Made by a program: the position numbers and the translations under genes. The notes under the pieces are model-generated. The model saw only the letters and a list, made by a program, of their open reading frames with translations. It searched no databases and was not told the DNA's origin. This document shows, one piece after another, positions 44,139-53,037 of a DNA stretch of 59,862 nucleotides. Position 1 is the stretch's first letter; every line of letters starts with the position of its first letter. The stretch comes from Bacillota bacterium (lineage in GTDB: Bacteria > Bacillota > Clostridia > Christensenellales > UBA1242). The stretch lies in contig WRBO01000008.1 of the NCBI GenBank assembly GCA_009784555.1, positions 1-59,862 on the forward strand. The letters are read 5' to 3'.

Positions 44139-44234
44139 TAAACACACTCCTTGTTTTGATTTCAAACATTTTATCATATCTGCCACCCTGTTCGGGCGAC
44201 CCTAATCTTCATATATGTTATGCAATTTACGACC

Positions 44235-45467
44235 TTATTCGACGGTCTTTAATGACGTATTCATATCTGTCTTGTGAATCTTTTTGAACAACAACAAATC
44301 CGCCAAAGCCAAGGACAAAAACGACAGCACCGCCACAATTATCCAAACATACCAATTAACATATGATATATCTCCGAACGCCAGGTACTCGAACACCCCT
44401 GCAATGGTAAAATACCCAACGGGCAGCCCAATGACCACACCAATAATGGTCAACATAAATATCTCGCGGAACACATACCCAACAACCTCGGTGTTGCCGT
44501 ATCCCAATACCTTTAGTGTGGCAATTTCCCGCCGCCTCTCCTCGATATTAATATTGGTAATGTTGTAAATCACCATCGCATTCAACAACACGGCAAAGAT
44601 AACAATGATGGACGAAATCGGCCGAACCGCACCGATGATTTCTGGGTCGGATTGTTCAATGGAAAATGACAACGCCATCCCCATGAAAACCAACGCCGTC
44701 GAAAACAACATTGAAAATACGGTCATAAAAAACCGAACACGGTAACGGAAAATATTACGCAAACTGGACTTGTAACGGAACGGCAAACGCCTCCACAACG
44801 GCCCCATTCGTTCCAACAGGATTTTCCCACCAACACGCGGCGCACGCGGGCGCAACAATGCCGCTGGTGGTGTAACACGCACGATTGCCAATATCGTAAA
44901 GTACGTAACACCAACGGTAAAGCTCAACGTCAAAACCGCCGAAACAATCCCGAAAAAAGGCACAGGCGGTAATCCCGACGGAATGGCCATGTCATAATAC
45001 TGGGCAATGGCATTGAAAATTACTGGCCCCACAACAAAGTGCCCCATCAACACCCCCGCGGCATTCCCAACAACGGCAGCCGTCAGGGCAAACGAAACAT
45101 AACGAAAAATAATATGCCCGCGCGAATATCCCAACGTCTTGAACGTGCCAATCTGACTGCGTTCGGTTTCTAACATTCGCGTCAACGTCATAAACACAAC
45201 CAAGCATGTTACCAATATAAAAAATGCTGGAAAGATATATGACAACCTGTCAATTCCGTCTGCCATCATTCGCATTTCATCCATGGCCTCGCCTGGAACT
45301 CCGCCGCCCTCCATATACTCCATGGACTGGCGCATACGCGGGGCCAACGTTCCCACACCGCCGACCAAAGATACGGATATCATCGTCATCGCAGCGATAA
45401 TGAACATCCTTATCCAATTCCCACGAAACATTCTATTGATTGATTTGTGATATTTTCTCAATGCCAT
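44235..45467 (-). CDS. FtsX/MacB-type ABC transporter permease
   Basis: A 410-residue membrane protein with one N-terminal TM, three further TMs (near 80-100, 125-150, 175-200) and a second set of four (near 255-400): two FtsX-like units. The cytoplasmic motifs SQIGTFKTLGYSRGHII and REIATLKVLGYGNTEVVGYV are the typical ATPase-coupling loops of this class. The external loop is short, so it is more likely a lipid/peptide exporter or bacitracin-type system than LolE. It starts 11 nt after the ATPase gene. Confidence 0.85.
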   Translation of the reverse strand: MALRKYHKSINRMFRGNWIRMFIIAAMTMISVSLVGGVGTLAPRMRQSMEYMEGGGVPGEAMDEMRMMADGIDRLSYIFPAFFILVTCLVVFMTLTRMLETERSQIGTFKTLGYSRGHIIFRYVSFALTAAVVGNAAGVLMGHFVVGPVIFNAIAQYYDMAIPSGLPPVPFFGIVSAVLTLSFTVGVTYFTILAIVRVTPPAALLRPRAPRVGGKILLERMGPLWRRLPFRYKSSLRNIFRYRVRFFMTVFSMLFSTALVFMGMALSFSIEQSDPEIIGAVRPISSIIVIFAVLLNAMVIYNITNINIEERRREIATLKVLGYGNTEVVGYVFREIFMLTIIGVVIGLPVGYFTIAGVFEYLAFGDISYVNWYVWIIVAVLSFLSLALADLLLFKKIHKTDMNTSLKTVE

Positions 45468-45478
45468 CGCTCACCACC

Positions 45479-46177
45479 CTACCATTCAATCTCGTCAATG
45501 CTCTGTGGTGACTTGTTTTCCGCAATCTCGGCGACCAGGCCATTTTTCATGGTAATCACCCTGTCGGCCATATCGCGCAACGCGCCGTTGTGCGTAACCA
45601 ATATTACGGTCTTACCCTGCTCTTTACAAATGGTGTGCAACAACTTCAAAATCTTCTTCCCCGTCTCGTAATCCAACGCGCCCGTAGGCTCATCACACAG
45701 CAACAAACTACTATTCTTCGCCACACTGCGGGCTATCGAAACACGTTGCTGCTCCCCACCACTTAACTGACTTGGAAAGTTTGCCGAACGGTCTGTCAAC
45801 CCAACGGTCTCTAAAACTTCAATCGGGTCAAGGGGGTCTTTACATATCTCAACGGCCAACTCTATATTTTCCAACGCCGTCAAATTCGGCATCAAATTAT
45901 AAAACTGGAAAACAAACCCAACGATGTCACGGCGATACTTGGTCAGGGCGCGTTCGTTCATATCATGCACGGCCTTGCCGTCAACAATTATCTCGCCCGC
46001 CGTCGCATTGTCCATCCCACCCAACAGGTTCAAGAGTGTCGTCTTGCCCGACCCCGACGGCCCGACAATAACAACAAACTCCCCCGCCGCCACATCAAAA
46101 TCAACCCCCTTCAACGCGTGCAACTCTGTATCGCCAACCCTGTATGCTTTTGTTACATTCTTGAATGATACAAACAT
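45479..46177 (-). CDS. ABC transporter ATPase, MacB/LolD type
   Basis: A 232-residue ATPase: Walker [11 protein letters not shown] (about 39-48), Q-loop [21 protein letters not shown], signature [16 protein letters not shown], Walker [14 protein letters not shown] and switch His in ILVTHN. Sequence type and gene order match the LolD/MacB/FtsE group and the FtsX-type permease next to it. The ribosome site AAGGAGAG precedes ATG 46177. Confidence 0.95.
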   Translation of the reverse strand: MFVSFKNVTKAYRVGDTELHALKGVDFDVAAGEFVVIVGPSGSGKTTLLNLLGGMDNATAGEIIVDGKAVHDMNERALTKYRRDIVGFVFQFYNLMPNLTALENIELAVEICKDPLDPIEVLETVGLTDRSANFPSQLSGGEQQRVSIARSVAKNSSLLLCDEPTGALDYETGKKILKLLHTICKEQGKTVILVTHNGALRDMADRVITMKNGLVAEIAENKSPQSIDEIEW

Positions 46178-46188
46178 GACCTCTCTCC

Positions 46189-46218
46189 TTGTTGTAATAT
46201 CAACCCAAGTAGTATATC
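46189..46218 (+). promoter_or_regulatory. Promoter of the 46227 gene
   Basis: TTGTTG (46189-46194), 18 nt, TATATC (46213-46218), then 8 nt to ATG 46227. No ribosome site is apparent. It overlaps the divergent ABC gene's leader. Confidence 0.5.
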
Positions 46219-46226
46219 ATAGGTCT

Positions 46227-47090
46227 ATGGTCATACCTCACAGATTTTCGTGGCAACATTTGCTTATCCTGGCTTTGGTTGCTGTATTCACCATCGTGCT
46301 TTGCTTGGTTATGCGCCGTCGCTCCGAACTCGTTCAACGTATTGTATTCATCACGCTCGGCGTTACTGGGGTGGTTGTTTTCATGTTGCGATGGTTGTTC
46401 GGATGGCACAACATTTTCACCATTGCGGAATCGGGGTGGCGCGTCGGCGGCGGTTACAGCCTCTTTCCCCTCGAACTCTGCCACTTTGGATTATTCATCC
46501 TTATGTTCGCTGCAATCTTTCGTAAACGATGGCTCTTTGTATTTGCAATTTACGTAAACGTGTTTTGGGCGGCCTTTGCTTTCCTGGCTTTCCCACGGGG
46601 CTATATGTATCCTGTGGAAACAAACCCGCTCGGTCAATGGATGTTTTATGATTTCTTTATTATCCACACCCTCCTAATTGCCCTGCCTATTGCCTTTATC
46701 GTTTGCGGATGGTACCGCCCTAAATTACGCGATGCCCTACCTGCGGCCATCATGTTGTTGCTGACTGGTCTTGGCGTATATATCATCAGTGTCATCTTCA
46801 ACCACATTGAACTCTTTACACACGGCCTTGCTAACTATATGTATACGGTCTATCCCTCGGGCCAACCCATACTGCAATGGATATTTGATATCATCCCAAT
46901 TCCCTTCGTGTTCGGCCTTCCTCTCATACCTTTATTCTTTATCCTTTATATTTTGGTAACATTACCATTCTTGAAAAAAGATGAACGCCGCGAACAATGG
47001 CGCGACCTCTGGAGCCGCGACAACCTAAAAACCCTCGGTTTCAAATCTTATCAAAAACCGGAAACTCCACGCAGTGTCCGACGGCCTTAA
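46227..47090 (+). CDS. YwaF-like integral membrane protein, second copy
   Basis: A 287-residue protein with 7-8 TM segments. PLELCHFGLFILMFAAIFRKRWLFVFAIYVNVFWAAFAFL corresponds to the PVNVCTIATWLFLPALLL region of the YwaF-like protein at 6344. Both continue with an aromatic loop and a helical hairpin. Start 46227 excludes an artificial N-terminal extension that runs antisense through the ABC gene. Its last 50 nt overlap the end of the convergent HD gene. Function is unknown. Confidence 0.6.
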   Translation: MVIPHRFSWQHLLILALVAVFTIVLCLVMRRRSELVQRIVFITLGVTGVVVFMLRWLFGWHNIFTIAESGWRVGGGYSLFPLELCHFGLFILMFAAIFRKRWLFVFAIYVNVFWAAFAFLAFPRGYMYPVETNPLGQWMFYDFFIIHTLLIALPIAFIVCGWYRPKLRDALPAAIMLLLTGLGVYIISVIFNHIELFTHGLANYMYTVYPSGQPILQWIFDIIPIPFVFGLPLIPLFFILYILVTLPFLKKDERREQWRDLWSRDNLKTLGFKSYQKPETPRSVRRP

Positions 47091-47772
47091 ACTCCCGCTC
47101 GACAACCTTTTCCCATTCGCGATAAAAATCGGACAGTGCTGGAAACTTTTTAACCGATGCAATCGGGTTCCGTGACGTGAACTCGGCCTCCTTGGGGGTC
47201 AGGTACTTTGCCCCGCGATTAATAATGTGAAAATTCGACTCTATCTTATCCAACGCCTTCACCAACCGCGCCTCGGGTGTTTTGGCGGCATTATACTCAT
47301 TCCACAACGCACCAATCCACTCTCCGTACTTCTCGGTCAATCGGCATATGTTCTCGGTTTCGTGCGACGTTTTCTTTTGGCGCGTTATCGGGTCTTGCGA
47401 CTCCACCGCACCGTAATCGGCCTCCATGTGCAACTCGCAAATATCATGATACAAACACAACCGTATAACCTTCTCCATGTCCAGCTTCTTTAGCTGTAAC
47501 GCCGAAGCCAACTCCACCGCATACATGGTCATAACAAAACAATGCTCTGCCACCGTCTCGGCATATGCTGGACTGTTATCTGCATAACGCTTAACCTCAC
47601 GAATGGTCGCTAACTCGTTAAACAACTCCTCGCTGTCATTTGCAAAATTCATGATATCGGCGCGCAACAAATCAACATACCCGCGCCCCGCCATCGACAA
47701 CCCCTCCTGGCACGGAATCTGCTTCATCTTCTGAATAGCCAAACAATACTCAACCTGTTTCATGAAATCCAT
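47041..47772 (-). CDS. HD-domain phosphohydrolase (YfbR/HDDC2-like)
   Basis: A 243-residue protein. The HD set is visible: AEHCFVMTMYAVELA (first His), LCLYHDICELH (His-Asp), and a later ALDKIES (Asp), which matches the 5'-deoxynucleotidase YfbR/HDDC2 group that cleaves dNMPs. N- and C-terminal extensions are longer than in YfbR. TATAAT (47781-47786) with TTGTTC (47803-47808, 16-nt spacer) lies 8 nt before ATG 47772, with no ribosome site. The 3' end overlaps the YwaF-like gene by 50 nt. Confidence 0.8.
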   Translation of the reverse strand: MDFMKQVEYCLAIQKMKQIPCQEGLSMAGRGYVDLLRADIMNFANDSEELFNELATIREVKRYADNSPAYAETVAEHCFVMTMYAVELASALQLKKLDMEKVIRLCLYHDICELHMEADYGAVESQDPITRQKKTSHETENICRLTEKYGEWIGALWNEYNAAKTPEARLVKALDKIESNFHIINRGAKYLTPKEAEFTSRNPIASVKKFPALSDFYREWEKVVEREFKAVGHCVEFPVFDKI

Positions 47773-47780
47773 AACAAACC

Positions 47781-47808
47781 ATTATAACCATTGCAACGAA
47801 AGGAACAA
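47781..47808 (-). promoter_or_regulatory. Promoter of the HD gene
   Basis: TTGTTC (47803-47808), 16 nt, TATAAT (47781-47786), 8 nt before the ATG. Confidence 0.6.
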
Positions 47809-47829
47809 AGTGAATAATTCAATTATATA

Positions 47830-47857
47830 TTGTTCGCATTGTGAACTGTGCTATAAT
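47830..47857 (+). promoter_or_regulatory. ssrA: ssrA promoter
   Basis: TTGTTC (47830-47835), 16 nt, TATAAT (47852-47857), 10 nt before the tmRNA 5' end. Confidence 0.7.
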
Positions 47858-47867
47858 ACATATACGT

Positions 47868-48233
47868 GGGGGCGAAATGGTCTCGACGGACGAGGAAGGG
47901 TTTGTAAAGCAGGCCGACGGGCGCGGGTCGCTAAACACCGCAATAAACCTTAAATGCAGACAATGCAGACTTCGCTCTTGCTGCCTAATTAATAATTAGG
48001 GAACAAGAACACCCCTGGACAGGTTTTCTCACTTTTCACCACCCAGGGCCAACAAAGTGACAACGCGTTCCATATCCCGGCAAGAGGTGTGGGTCACGCA
48101 AACATCTTGCCCCGTCCATACATTCGGTCACGAAGTTTGTATGAAACGGTCAAACACAAAACAGTGACTAAGCCTGTAGAAATACAAACAGATAGTCGTT
48201 CGGACGCGGGTTCAACTCCCGCCGCCTCCACCA
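47868..48233 (+). ncRNA. ssrA: tmRNA (transfer-messenger RNA)
   Basis: One-piece tmRNA that rescues stalled ribosomes. The 5' end GGGGGCGAAATGGTCTCGAC and the 3' end GGTTCAACTCCCGCCGCCTC plus ACCA form the alanyl acceptor domain (GGGGGCG/CGCCTCC with one G-U). The tag frame ends GAC TTC GCT CTT GCT GCC TAA (stop at 47986-47988), giving a tag close to ADNADFALAA, whose LAA end is the classical ClpXP-type degron. A stem-loop sits just after the stop. CCA is encoded (48231-48233). Confidence 0.97.
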
Positions 48234-48238
48234 AGAAG

Positions 48239-48260
48239 AAAAACCCCGCAAGGGGTTTTT
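48239..48260 (+). terminator. tmRNA terminator
   Basis: AAAAACCCC-GCAA-GGGG followed by five T, directly after the tmRNA 3' end. The symmetric A/T flanks could also stop the minus-strand protease transcript that ends at 48286. Confidence 0.85.
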
Positions 48261-48285
48261 AATTGCAAAAGTAGTTGTGACCCTC

Positions 48286-50010
48286 CTACTGTATTGTCAC
48301 ATTCTCGATTATTGGGTAGTGTATTTCTGACTGGTTCAAACCGCCTATGATTAGACCAGGTGCCGTCCACGGCAATGTTTGGGTGTGCGAAATAACAACA
48401 TTCGTTAGGTGAGGGCGATAAATGCGGCCGCTACCCTGACCAACCAATCCCCCTGTGTTTCCCGATGCCGTGATATGTGCATTAATCACACGGGCATGTT
48501 CAATCGTGCCCATGTTAAAACCCACAATCGTTCCGACATCAGCATGAGGGCGTTCAAAAATATTAATCAAAATTTGCATACCGCCAACACGACCAATGGT
48601 GACATTGGTTATGGTACCGCCGTTCCATCCCGCGATTATACCAAAAAGTGACATAGCGCCTGTGTCTTGCGACGACCCGAACAATATTGCGTCTTCTTTT
48701 CTTAAATTTCTGATTGTACCATTGTTGACCCCGATAAATCCAAAAGCAAATTCCCATGCTGGTAACTCGGTTGTAAAAATTCGCATTCCACGAATCGTGT
48801 AATTGTTGCCGTCCAATATTCCATTGAATTGTGGAATTGGAACCCAATCATGTCCCCATGGCATATTGATGTCGGCCATTAATATAAATCGCCCATTTGG
48901 GTTGTGGCGGATTGCGTTCAAATCATCGAACGTGTTTATTGCGGTGAAACCTGGGGGAATATCTGGCGGAAATTCCGCAACGATTGTGACGTTTAATGTT
49001 TCGGTCACATTGGTCAATTTGTTGGCGTAACTGACACTTGTGACCGAATTTGTCCCCGATATAACGGCACCTATCATAACGTATTGGCCCCCATGTATTG
49101 CGAACAACGGCGACCCACTGTCACCTTCATATGCGAACGCCGTATGCCTAATCTGGTCATGAAATGTGTGTAACGAACCATCCTCTGGGTGGCGTGTGAG
49201 CATACCCACACCGATTGCCTCAATGACCCCAGTAGTGCGATGGGTCGCACTACCAAACTTTGCAACTTGCATGCCTGCTGTTTCCGCCGCATCTTCTATC
49301 CATTGTCTATCTGGTGCCTGATATGTTACGGGAATAACAATTTCATCCTCTCGATACATATGCGCCGCTGACGATGTAAATTCCCATTGACTCTCGTCAT
49401 CAAATGGTATAAACGTGGCGTCAACCGTGTCATTAAAATACCATTGTGCTGGTGTACCGATGTATCTGCGAAAGCCGCTGTTATTAAATACGCGTATCCC
49501 TCTCCTGGCCACATGTGCATTTGTTATAATCCCACGGCGATTGGTTTCATTGCATATCGCCTTTGCCGTTATTGTCCCACCATTGCCATTTTCGCGTATG
49601 ATATTCCGACCGCCATGTATTGGATTGCGACTGCTGGCCAATGTTGGGATTTCGCCGATTTCAAAACCAATCGCATATTCTATGTTTGGTGTTAACCATC
49701 GTAATTGTTCCAATATTTCCGTGACGTAGTTTTTGCTTTCTACGGTAACCCTAACCTGATTATATTGTGGGGTCAAACCAACACCTATGACCGAATATTG
49801 TGATATCAATGCCGATGCCGCGTCACGAATATCGCGCAACACGTTCCATGAAAAATCACGCATAACATATGTTACATCTGGGTTACGTTCTTCAATACGC
49901 TTGTCATTTGTGACACCAATATTCAACTTTCCGTCATCGTCATACCAAACACCCGCGAATTGACCATGATACAAACGTTCGCCATTCACACGTGTGCGGT
50001 ATCGTGACAT
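48286..50010 (-). CDS. Trypsin-like serine protease with GLUG tail (main ORF)
   Basis: A 574-codon ORF. Residues about 15-120 are a prodomain (FAGVWYDDDGKLNIGVT...PQYNQVRVTV) homologous to the end of the PxWW protein upstream. The chymotrypsin-fold triad is complete: His166 (ITNAHVA), Asp197 (TVDATF) and Ser298 (GDSGSP). Residues about 355-574 are GLUG repeats starting INMPWGHDWVPIPQFNGILDG, as in the giant protein. It lacks a signal peptide: one is encoded in another frame just upstream (49986-50144), so a frameshift, real or from sequencing, splits the gene. It is the last gene of the proteolysis island. Confidence 0.8.
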   Translation of the reverse strand: MSRYRTRVNGERLYHGQFAGVWYDDDGKLNIGVTNDKRIEERNPDVTYVMRDFSWNVLRDIRDAASALISQYSVIGVGLTPQYNQVRVTVESKNYVTEILEQLRWLTPNIEYAIGFEIGEIPTLASSRNPIHGGRNIIRENGNGGTITAKAICNETNRRGIITNAHVARRGIRVFNNSGFRRYIGTPAQWYFNDTVDATFIPFDDESQWEFTSSAAHMYREDEIVIPVTYQAPDRQWIEDAAETAGMQVAKFGSATHRTTGVIEAIGVGMLTRHPEDGSLHTFHDQIRHTAFAYEGDSGSPLFAIHGGQYVMIGAVISGTNSVTSVSYANKLTNVTETLNVTIVAEFPPDIPPGFTAINTFDDLNAIRHNPNGRFILMADINMPWGHDWVPIPQFNGILDGNNYTIRGMRIFTTELPAWEFAFGFIGVNNGTIRNLRKEDAILFGSSQDTGAMSLFGIIAGWNGGTITNVTIGRVGGMQILINIFERPHADVGTIVGFNMGTIEHARVINAHITASGNTGGLVGQGSGRIYRPHLTNVVISHTQTLPWTAPGLIIGGLNQSEIHYPIIENVTIQ

Positions 50011-50144
50011 GACTTGTGAAAAAACGACTCCTCTAAAATCTCTTCGTACACATGGTTTGTATTTTCATTGTCCAACCATATCGACGGAAAACACATCACC
50101 ACCGATAATATTGCCCCCATGCACATTTTGATTAAAAACCCCAT
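49986..50144 (-). CDS. Out-of-frame signal-peptide segment of the trypsin-like protease
   Basis: A 52-residue ORF with an AAAGGGGG ribosome site 7 nt ahead. It begins MGFLIKMCMGAILSVVMCFP, a clear Sec signal peptide, then an acidic stretch (DNENTNHVYEEILEESFF). It stops after overlapping the protease ORF by 25 nt. The frames could join at a run of six T (minus strand, 50019-50024) by a -1 shift, giving EESFFSQVMSRYRTRV. The main ORF has no ribosome site at ATG 50010, which supports one original gene. Confidence 0.65.
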   Translation of the reverse strand: MGFLIKMCMGAILSVVMCFPSIWLDNENTNHVYEEILEESFFHKSCHDTAHV

Positions 50145-50201
50145 TTATTTACCCCCTTTGTTTATTTTCAATAATATAACAAAGTTCGACAAAGTCACAA
50201 A

Positions 50202-52739
50202 TCAATTAATCCATCCCTCCTCAAAATAAACGGCATCGGGGTTGAAATTTGGTACCATATCATACAAATGCGCAAGAACAAGTGGCACAAGAGACAAATC
50301 GCCTATTGTAACCTCAATGCGATTATACTGCGGTGCACGACCATAAGCATATAGTCTATAGGGAAGTCCTGGAAGTCGTATCAGTACGCCAACTGCAGCA
50401 CGTATCTCCTCCAAATAGTTTGTCGAAAACGGCAACACATGATAAATCACACCCCTTGTGTCATCTGGTATCCGTGACGGACATGTAACCCCGATATTCC
50501 GTTGCGTTCCATTTTCCGTCAACCAAGACCCAGCATAGTGCGGATGGTCACGGAACATCGACAATACCTCCCAAGTAAACGGAAAGCGACTCCTCAATTC
50601 ACAATCACCATCACACGAGCCCGACACGGTTAATATTATTGGTTCCGACTGCATCATTATGCGTTGGGGAAACGGTGGTGTACAATCGTTACGCCAATTG
50701 AAACTAAATGACACAGTCACAAACATTTCGTGTTCGCCGAAATCCAAAAATCTGCCAACCTGTCTTCGGAAAACCCGCTCTTCGCCTACTTCCAATGTTT
50801 CTTGGTACCCTACAGCGGGTACTTCCCCAGGATAAAACAAGGAACCTGTAACCACAATGGTGGCTAATTCCACACCACGGAAAATATTCCACTCTAAACC
50901 ACTTAAATTCTTGAATGTAATGTTTACATCAATCAACTCACCCTCGTTGAATGTTGTGCTATCAACCGACACCGAGAGCGAGAAATTCTCCGCAATCCAC
51001 CAATCGGGCGGTGACTGGGTTAACCATGGCGGCGGCGTGGCACCCCACCAAGGGGGTGGTTCCACACCCCACCACGGCGGTGACGGTGGTTCATTACCCC
51101 AATCACGCAGGGTGATATCCCCCGCATCAACGACCATCGCCAAATACAACGGTGCCGCATCCAAACCCATCCGTATTACCCGTGGTGAACCAACTATGTG
51201 CGCGCCACCGCGTAAATGTACCCTTACTAAATTCTCACCATTAACCAAACCCCAATTCGCCGCATTAATCGAAATCATTGTTGCACCTTGGCCCAACTCT
51301 CCGTTTCTTTCAACGAAAGATGTAGAGCCTGGGGTTTTAACCTCTACATCCGCCCCGAATATAGGGGGAAATGGTGGAAACGCAAGACTCTGGGCAATAA
51401 GAAGTGAATTATTACTATGCCACGAAACAATCTGGGTGCTTGTCATGTTAACTGCTCCCTCGTCCGAGAATTCAATATCCCTATTACGTATCAATTCAAG
51501 TGTTGTTCGTATGCCCGTATCCCTTTCCAATACGGCGACAAGTAAATCATCCTCGAAAATCAAGTCAAGTGTGGCACGGGTATTCTCACCACGGAAATTA
51601 TTTCGCGCACCTGCGTAACTTGGCTCTATGTCAAAGACAACATGTTCCATAGAGGTATGGCCTGTGCGCATTGTTATCCTGTTGTTATGGATAACGGCCC
51701 AAACATTGACGTCTGTTTCCGATACATATGCTCCGTTGCGTGCCGTCTGGGCCCACCAATCTGGCTCTGGTTCGCCCCACCATGGCGGTGCTGTAACAAT
51801 AGAATTCGTATCACCGTCCCACCATTCGGGGGCGGATACAACACCGTCACCATCCCACCATGCGGGTTGCTCAATGACAATATTGTTTGTCGTATCCCAC
51901 CATGGGGGCGATGATATAACCTCACCACTTTTTTCATCCCACCACGGCGGGGTTAACACGCCCCACCACGCGGGCTGTGATATAACATCATTCGCGACAT
52001 CATCCCACCATTCTGGTGATTGCAATCCCCACCAATCTGGTGCAGAGATCACATCGCCTTCCAATTCATCCCACCATGCGGGCGACTTTTGCCCCCACCA
52101 TTCTGGCTCTGGTTGCCCGTACCAATCTGGAGCGGCCTTTACCGTGTTGTTTTCAACATCCCACCATGCGGGAATCGTGATATTTGCCCACGGCAACTCG
52201 CCCGTACCATTATCCCACCATGACGGTGGCTCAACGCCCCACCATGCGGGCTGTTCAACAATTTGGTTGCTTAATCCGTCCCACCATGGCGGCGCAGGCA
52301 TGGGTGCATTCGTGTTCGTATTCCACCATCCTGGAACGGTAACGCCCTGCCAAAATGGCATGCCCAGATGTTCATTCCACCATGTTGGAACATCTACCCC
52401 CCACCATGGCGGCGCGGCTACAACGGAATTGGTTGCGGCGTTCCACCATGTGGGCGCACTCTGTCCCCACCACGCGGGCGGATTCACGCCATGCCAAATT
52501 GGACGCTCATTCTGAACATCCCACCATGCGGGCGGCTGCATTGTAAACCATGCGGGCGGGCTTTGGCCATACCACGACGGCGGCTCACCATAGTCATTCG
52601 GATTGTTCCGTCCATGCGTGTTTCCAATCAACCATCCCACACCCAACGCTAACCCGGCAACAATCACCATCGCAATCGCAAACTGGGCCTTTAACAAACC
52701 CACTCTCACACTTTTAATCTCTTTCTTTTGTGTCCCCAT
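50202..52739 (-). CDS. Tryptophan-rich PxWW-repeat membrane-anchored protein
   Basis: An 845-residue protein. It has a basic N-terminus and signal anchor (about 17-40), then residues about 52-335 with about 24 short units of the form P-x-W-W-[DGN] separated by alternating 7-8 and 10-12 residue linkers (for example QPAWWGVEPPSWWDN). An Ig-like beta domain comes next (about 340-520), four more PxWW units (PPWWGVEPPPWW), a second beta domain (about 580-690), and a C-terminal prodomain-like region (YAGSWLTENGTQRNIGVT...PQYNRIEVTI) matching the N-terminal prodomain of the downstream protease. No family was recognised. Such repeats could bind polysaccharide or membrane. Confidence 0.75.
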   Translation of the reverse strand: MGTQKKEIKSVRVGLLKAQFAIAMVIVAGLALGVGWLIGNTHGRNNPNDYGEPPSWYGQSPPAWFTMQPPAWWDVQNERPIWHGVNPPAWWGQSAPTWWNAATNSVVAAPPWWGVDVPTWWNEHLGMPFWQGVTVPGWWNTNTNAPMPAPPWWDGLSNQIVEQPAWWGVEPPSWWDNGTGELPWANITIPAWWDVENNTVKAAPDWYGQPEPEWWGQKSPAWWDELEGDVISAPDWWGLQSPEWWDDVANDVISQPAWWGVLTPPWWDEKSGEVISSPPWWDTTNNIVIEQPAWWDGDGVVSAPEWWDGDTNSIVTAPPWWGEPEPDWWAQTARNGAYVSETDVNVWAVIHNNRITMRTGHTSMEHVVFDIEPSYAGARNNFRGENTRATLDLIFEDDLLVAVLERDTGIRTTLELIRNRDIEFSDEGAVNMTSTQIVSWHSNNSLLIAQSLAFPPFPPIFGADVEVKTPGSTSFVERNGELGQGATMISINAANWGLVNGENLVRVHLRGGAHIVGSPRVIRMGLDAAPLYLAMVVDAGDITLRDWGNEPPSPPWWGVEPPPWWGATPPPWLTQSPPDWWIAENFSLSVSVDSTTFNEGELIDVNITFKNLSGLEWNIFRGVELATIVVTGSLFYPGEVPAVGYQETLEVGEERVFRRQVGRFLDFGEHEMFVTVSFSFNWRNDCTPPFPQRIMMQSEPIILTVSGSCDGDCELRSRFPFTWEVLSMFRDHPHYAGSWLTENGTQRNIGVTCPSRIPDDTRGVIYHVLPFSTNYLEEIRAAVGVLIRLPGLPYRLYAYGRAPQYNRIEVTIGDLSLVPLVLAHLYDMVPNFNPDAVYFEEGWIN

Positions 52740-52809
52740 ATTACCTTAATAATATCATGTGCAATTAAATCAGGCAAAAGATATGACATAATGTCACCAA
52801 CCCCCTTTA

Positions 52810-52846
52810 CATCTCCTGAACCTACCTTAGTTCTGGGATTATTATT
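52810..52846 (-). repeat. Gene-end cassette, copy D
   Basis: A degenerate copy of the NHNFRT-VGSGG-coding/ribosome-site cassette, at the end of the 55-residue ORF. In a frame other than the ORF it reads NNNPRTKVGSGD. Confidence 0.5.
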
Positions 52847-52989
52847 GATGTTGACTCCCCAAAAGGTAAAATAGGCGAGCCACCAGCCCAGTCGTACTCA
52901 GGAGTCTGTGTAACCAATACAATGGTCACAACAACGGCTATGATTACCATCAATGCTAACAGCAACATTATTAAACCCTTTTTACTCAT
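52822..52989 (-). CDS. Tiny single-TM protein (55 aa)
   Basis: MSKKGLIMLLLALMVIIAVV begins one TM helix, followed by a short external tail TQTPEYDWAGGSP. GGGAGG lies 12 nt before ATG 52989, inside the preceding cassette. It resembles the 60-residue protein at 53494 (basic start, TM, PEYD...GG). It is placed between the propeptide-like protein and the PxWW protein, and may be a small membrane component of the same complex (inference). Confidence 0.55.
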   Translation of the reverse strand: MSKKGLIMLLLALMVIIAVVVTIVLVTQTPEYDWAGGSPILPFGESTSIIIPELR

Positions 52990-52991
52990 TA

Positions 52992-53034
52992 CCCATTGCC
53001 TCCCGAACCTACCATGGTTCTAAAATTGTGATTC
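52992..53034 (-). repeat. Gene-end cassette, copy C
   Basis: It follows the 140-residue ORF. The minus strand reads AATCACAATTTTAGAACC then ATGGTAGGTTCGGGAGGC, encoding NHNFRTMVGSGGNG in a frame other than the preceding ORF and holding the ribosome site of the 55-residue gene. It is almost identical to copy A at 53678-53726. Confidence 0.75.
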
Positions 53035-53037
53035 TTC

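Noticed and set aside
45924..46226. N-terminal extension of the second YwaF-like protein
   Set aside because: It runs antisense through the conserved ABC ATPase gene, and the promoter at 46189-46218 lies downstream of it.
50008..50030. Classical X-XXY-YYZ programmed -1 frameshift in the protease
   Set aside because: The six T are out of register with a standard slippery heptamer and no downstream structure was evident; simple slippage or an indel is more likely.
51628..52515. 295-codon plus-strand ORF rich in His/Ser/Gly
   Set aside because: It is the antisense of the PxWW repeats (CCACCA codons), with no initiation signals.
51700..52600. Regularly spaced CCACCA units as a CRISPR-like array
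   Set aside because: The units are short, degenerate and in frame with a long ORF; spacing matches a protein repeat.
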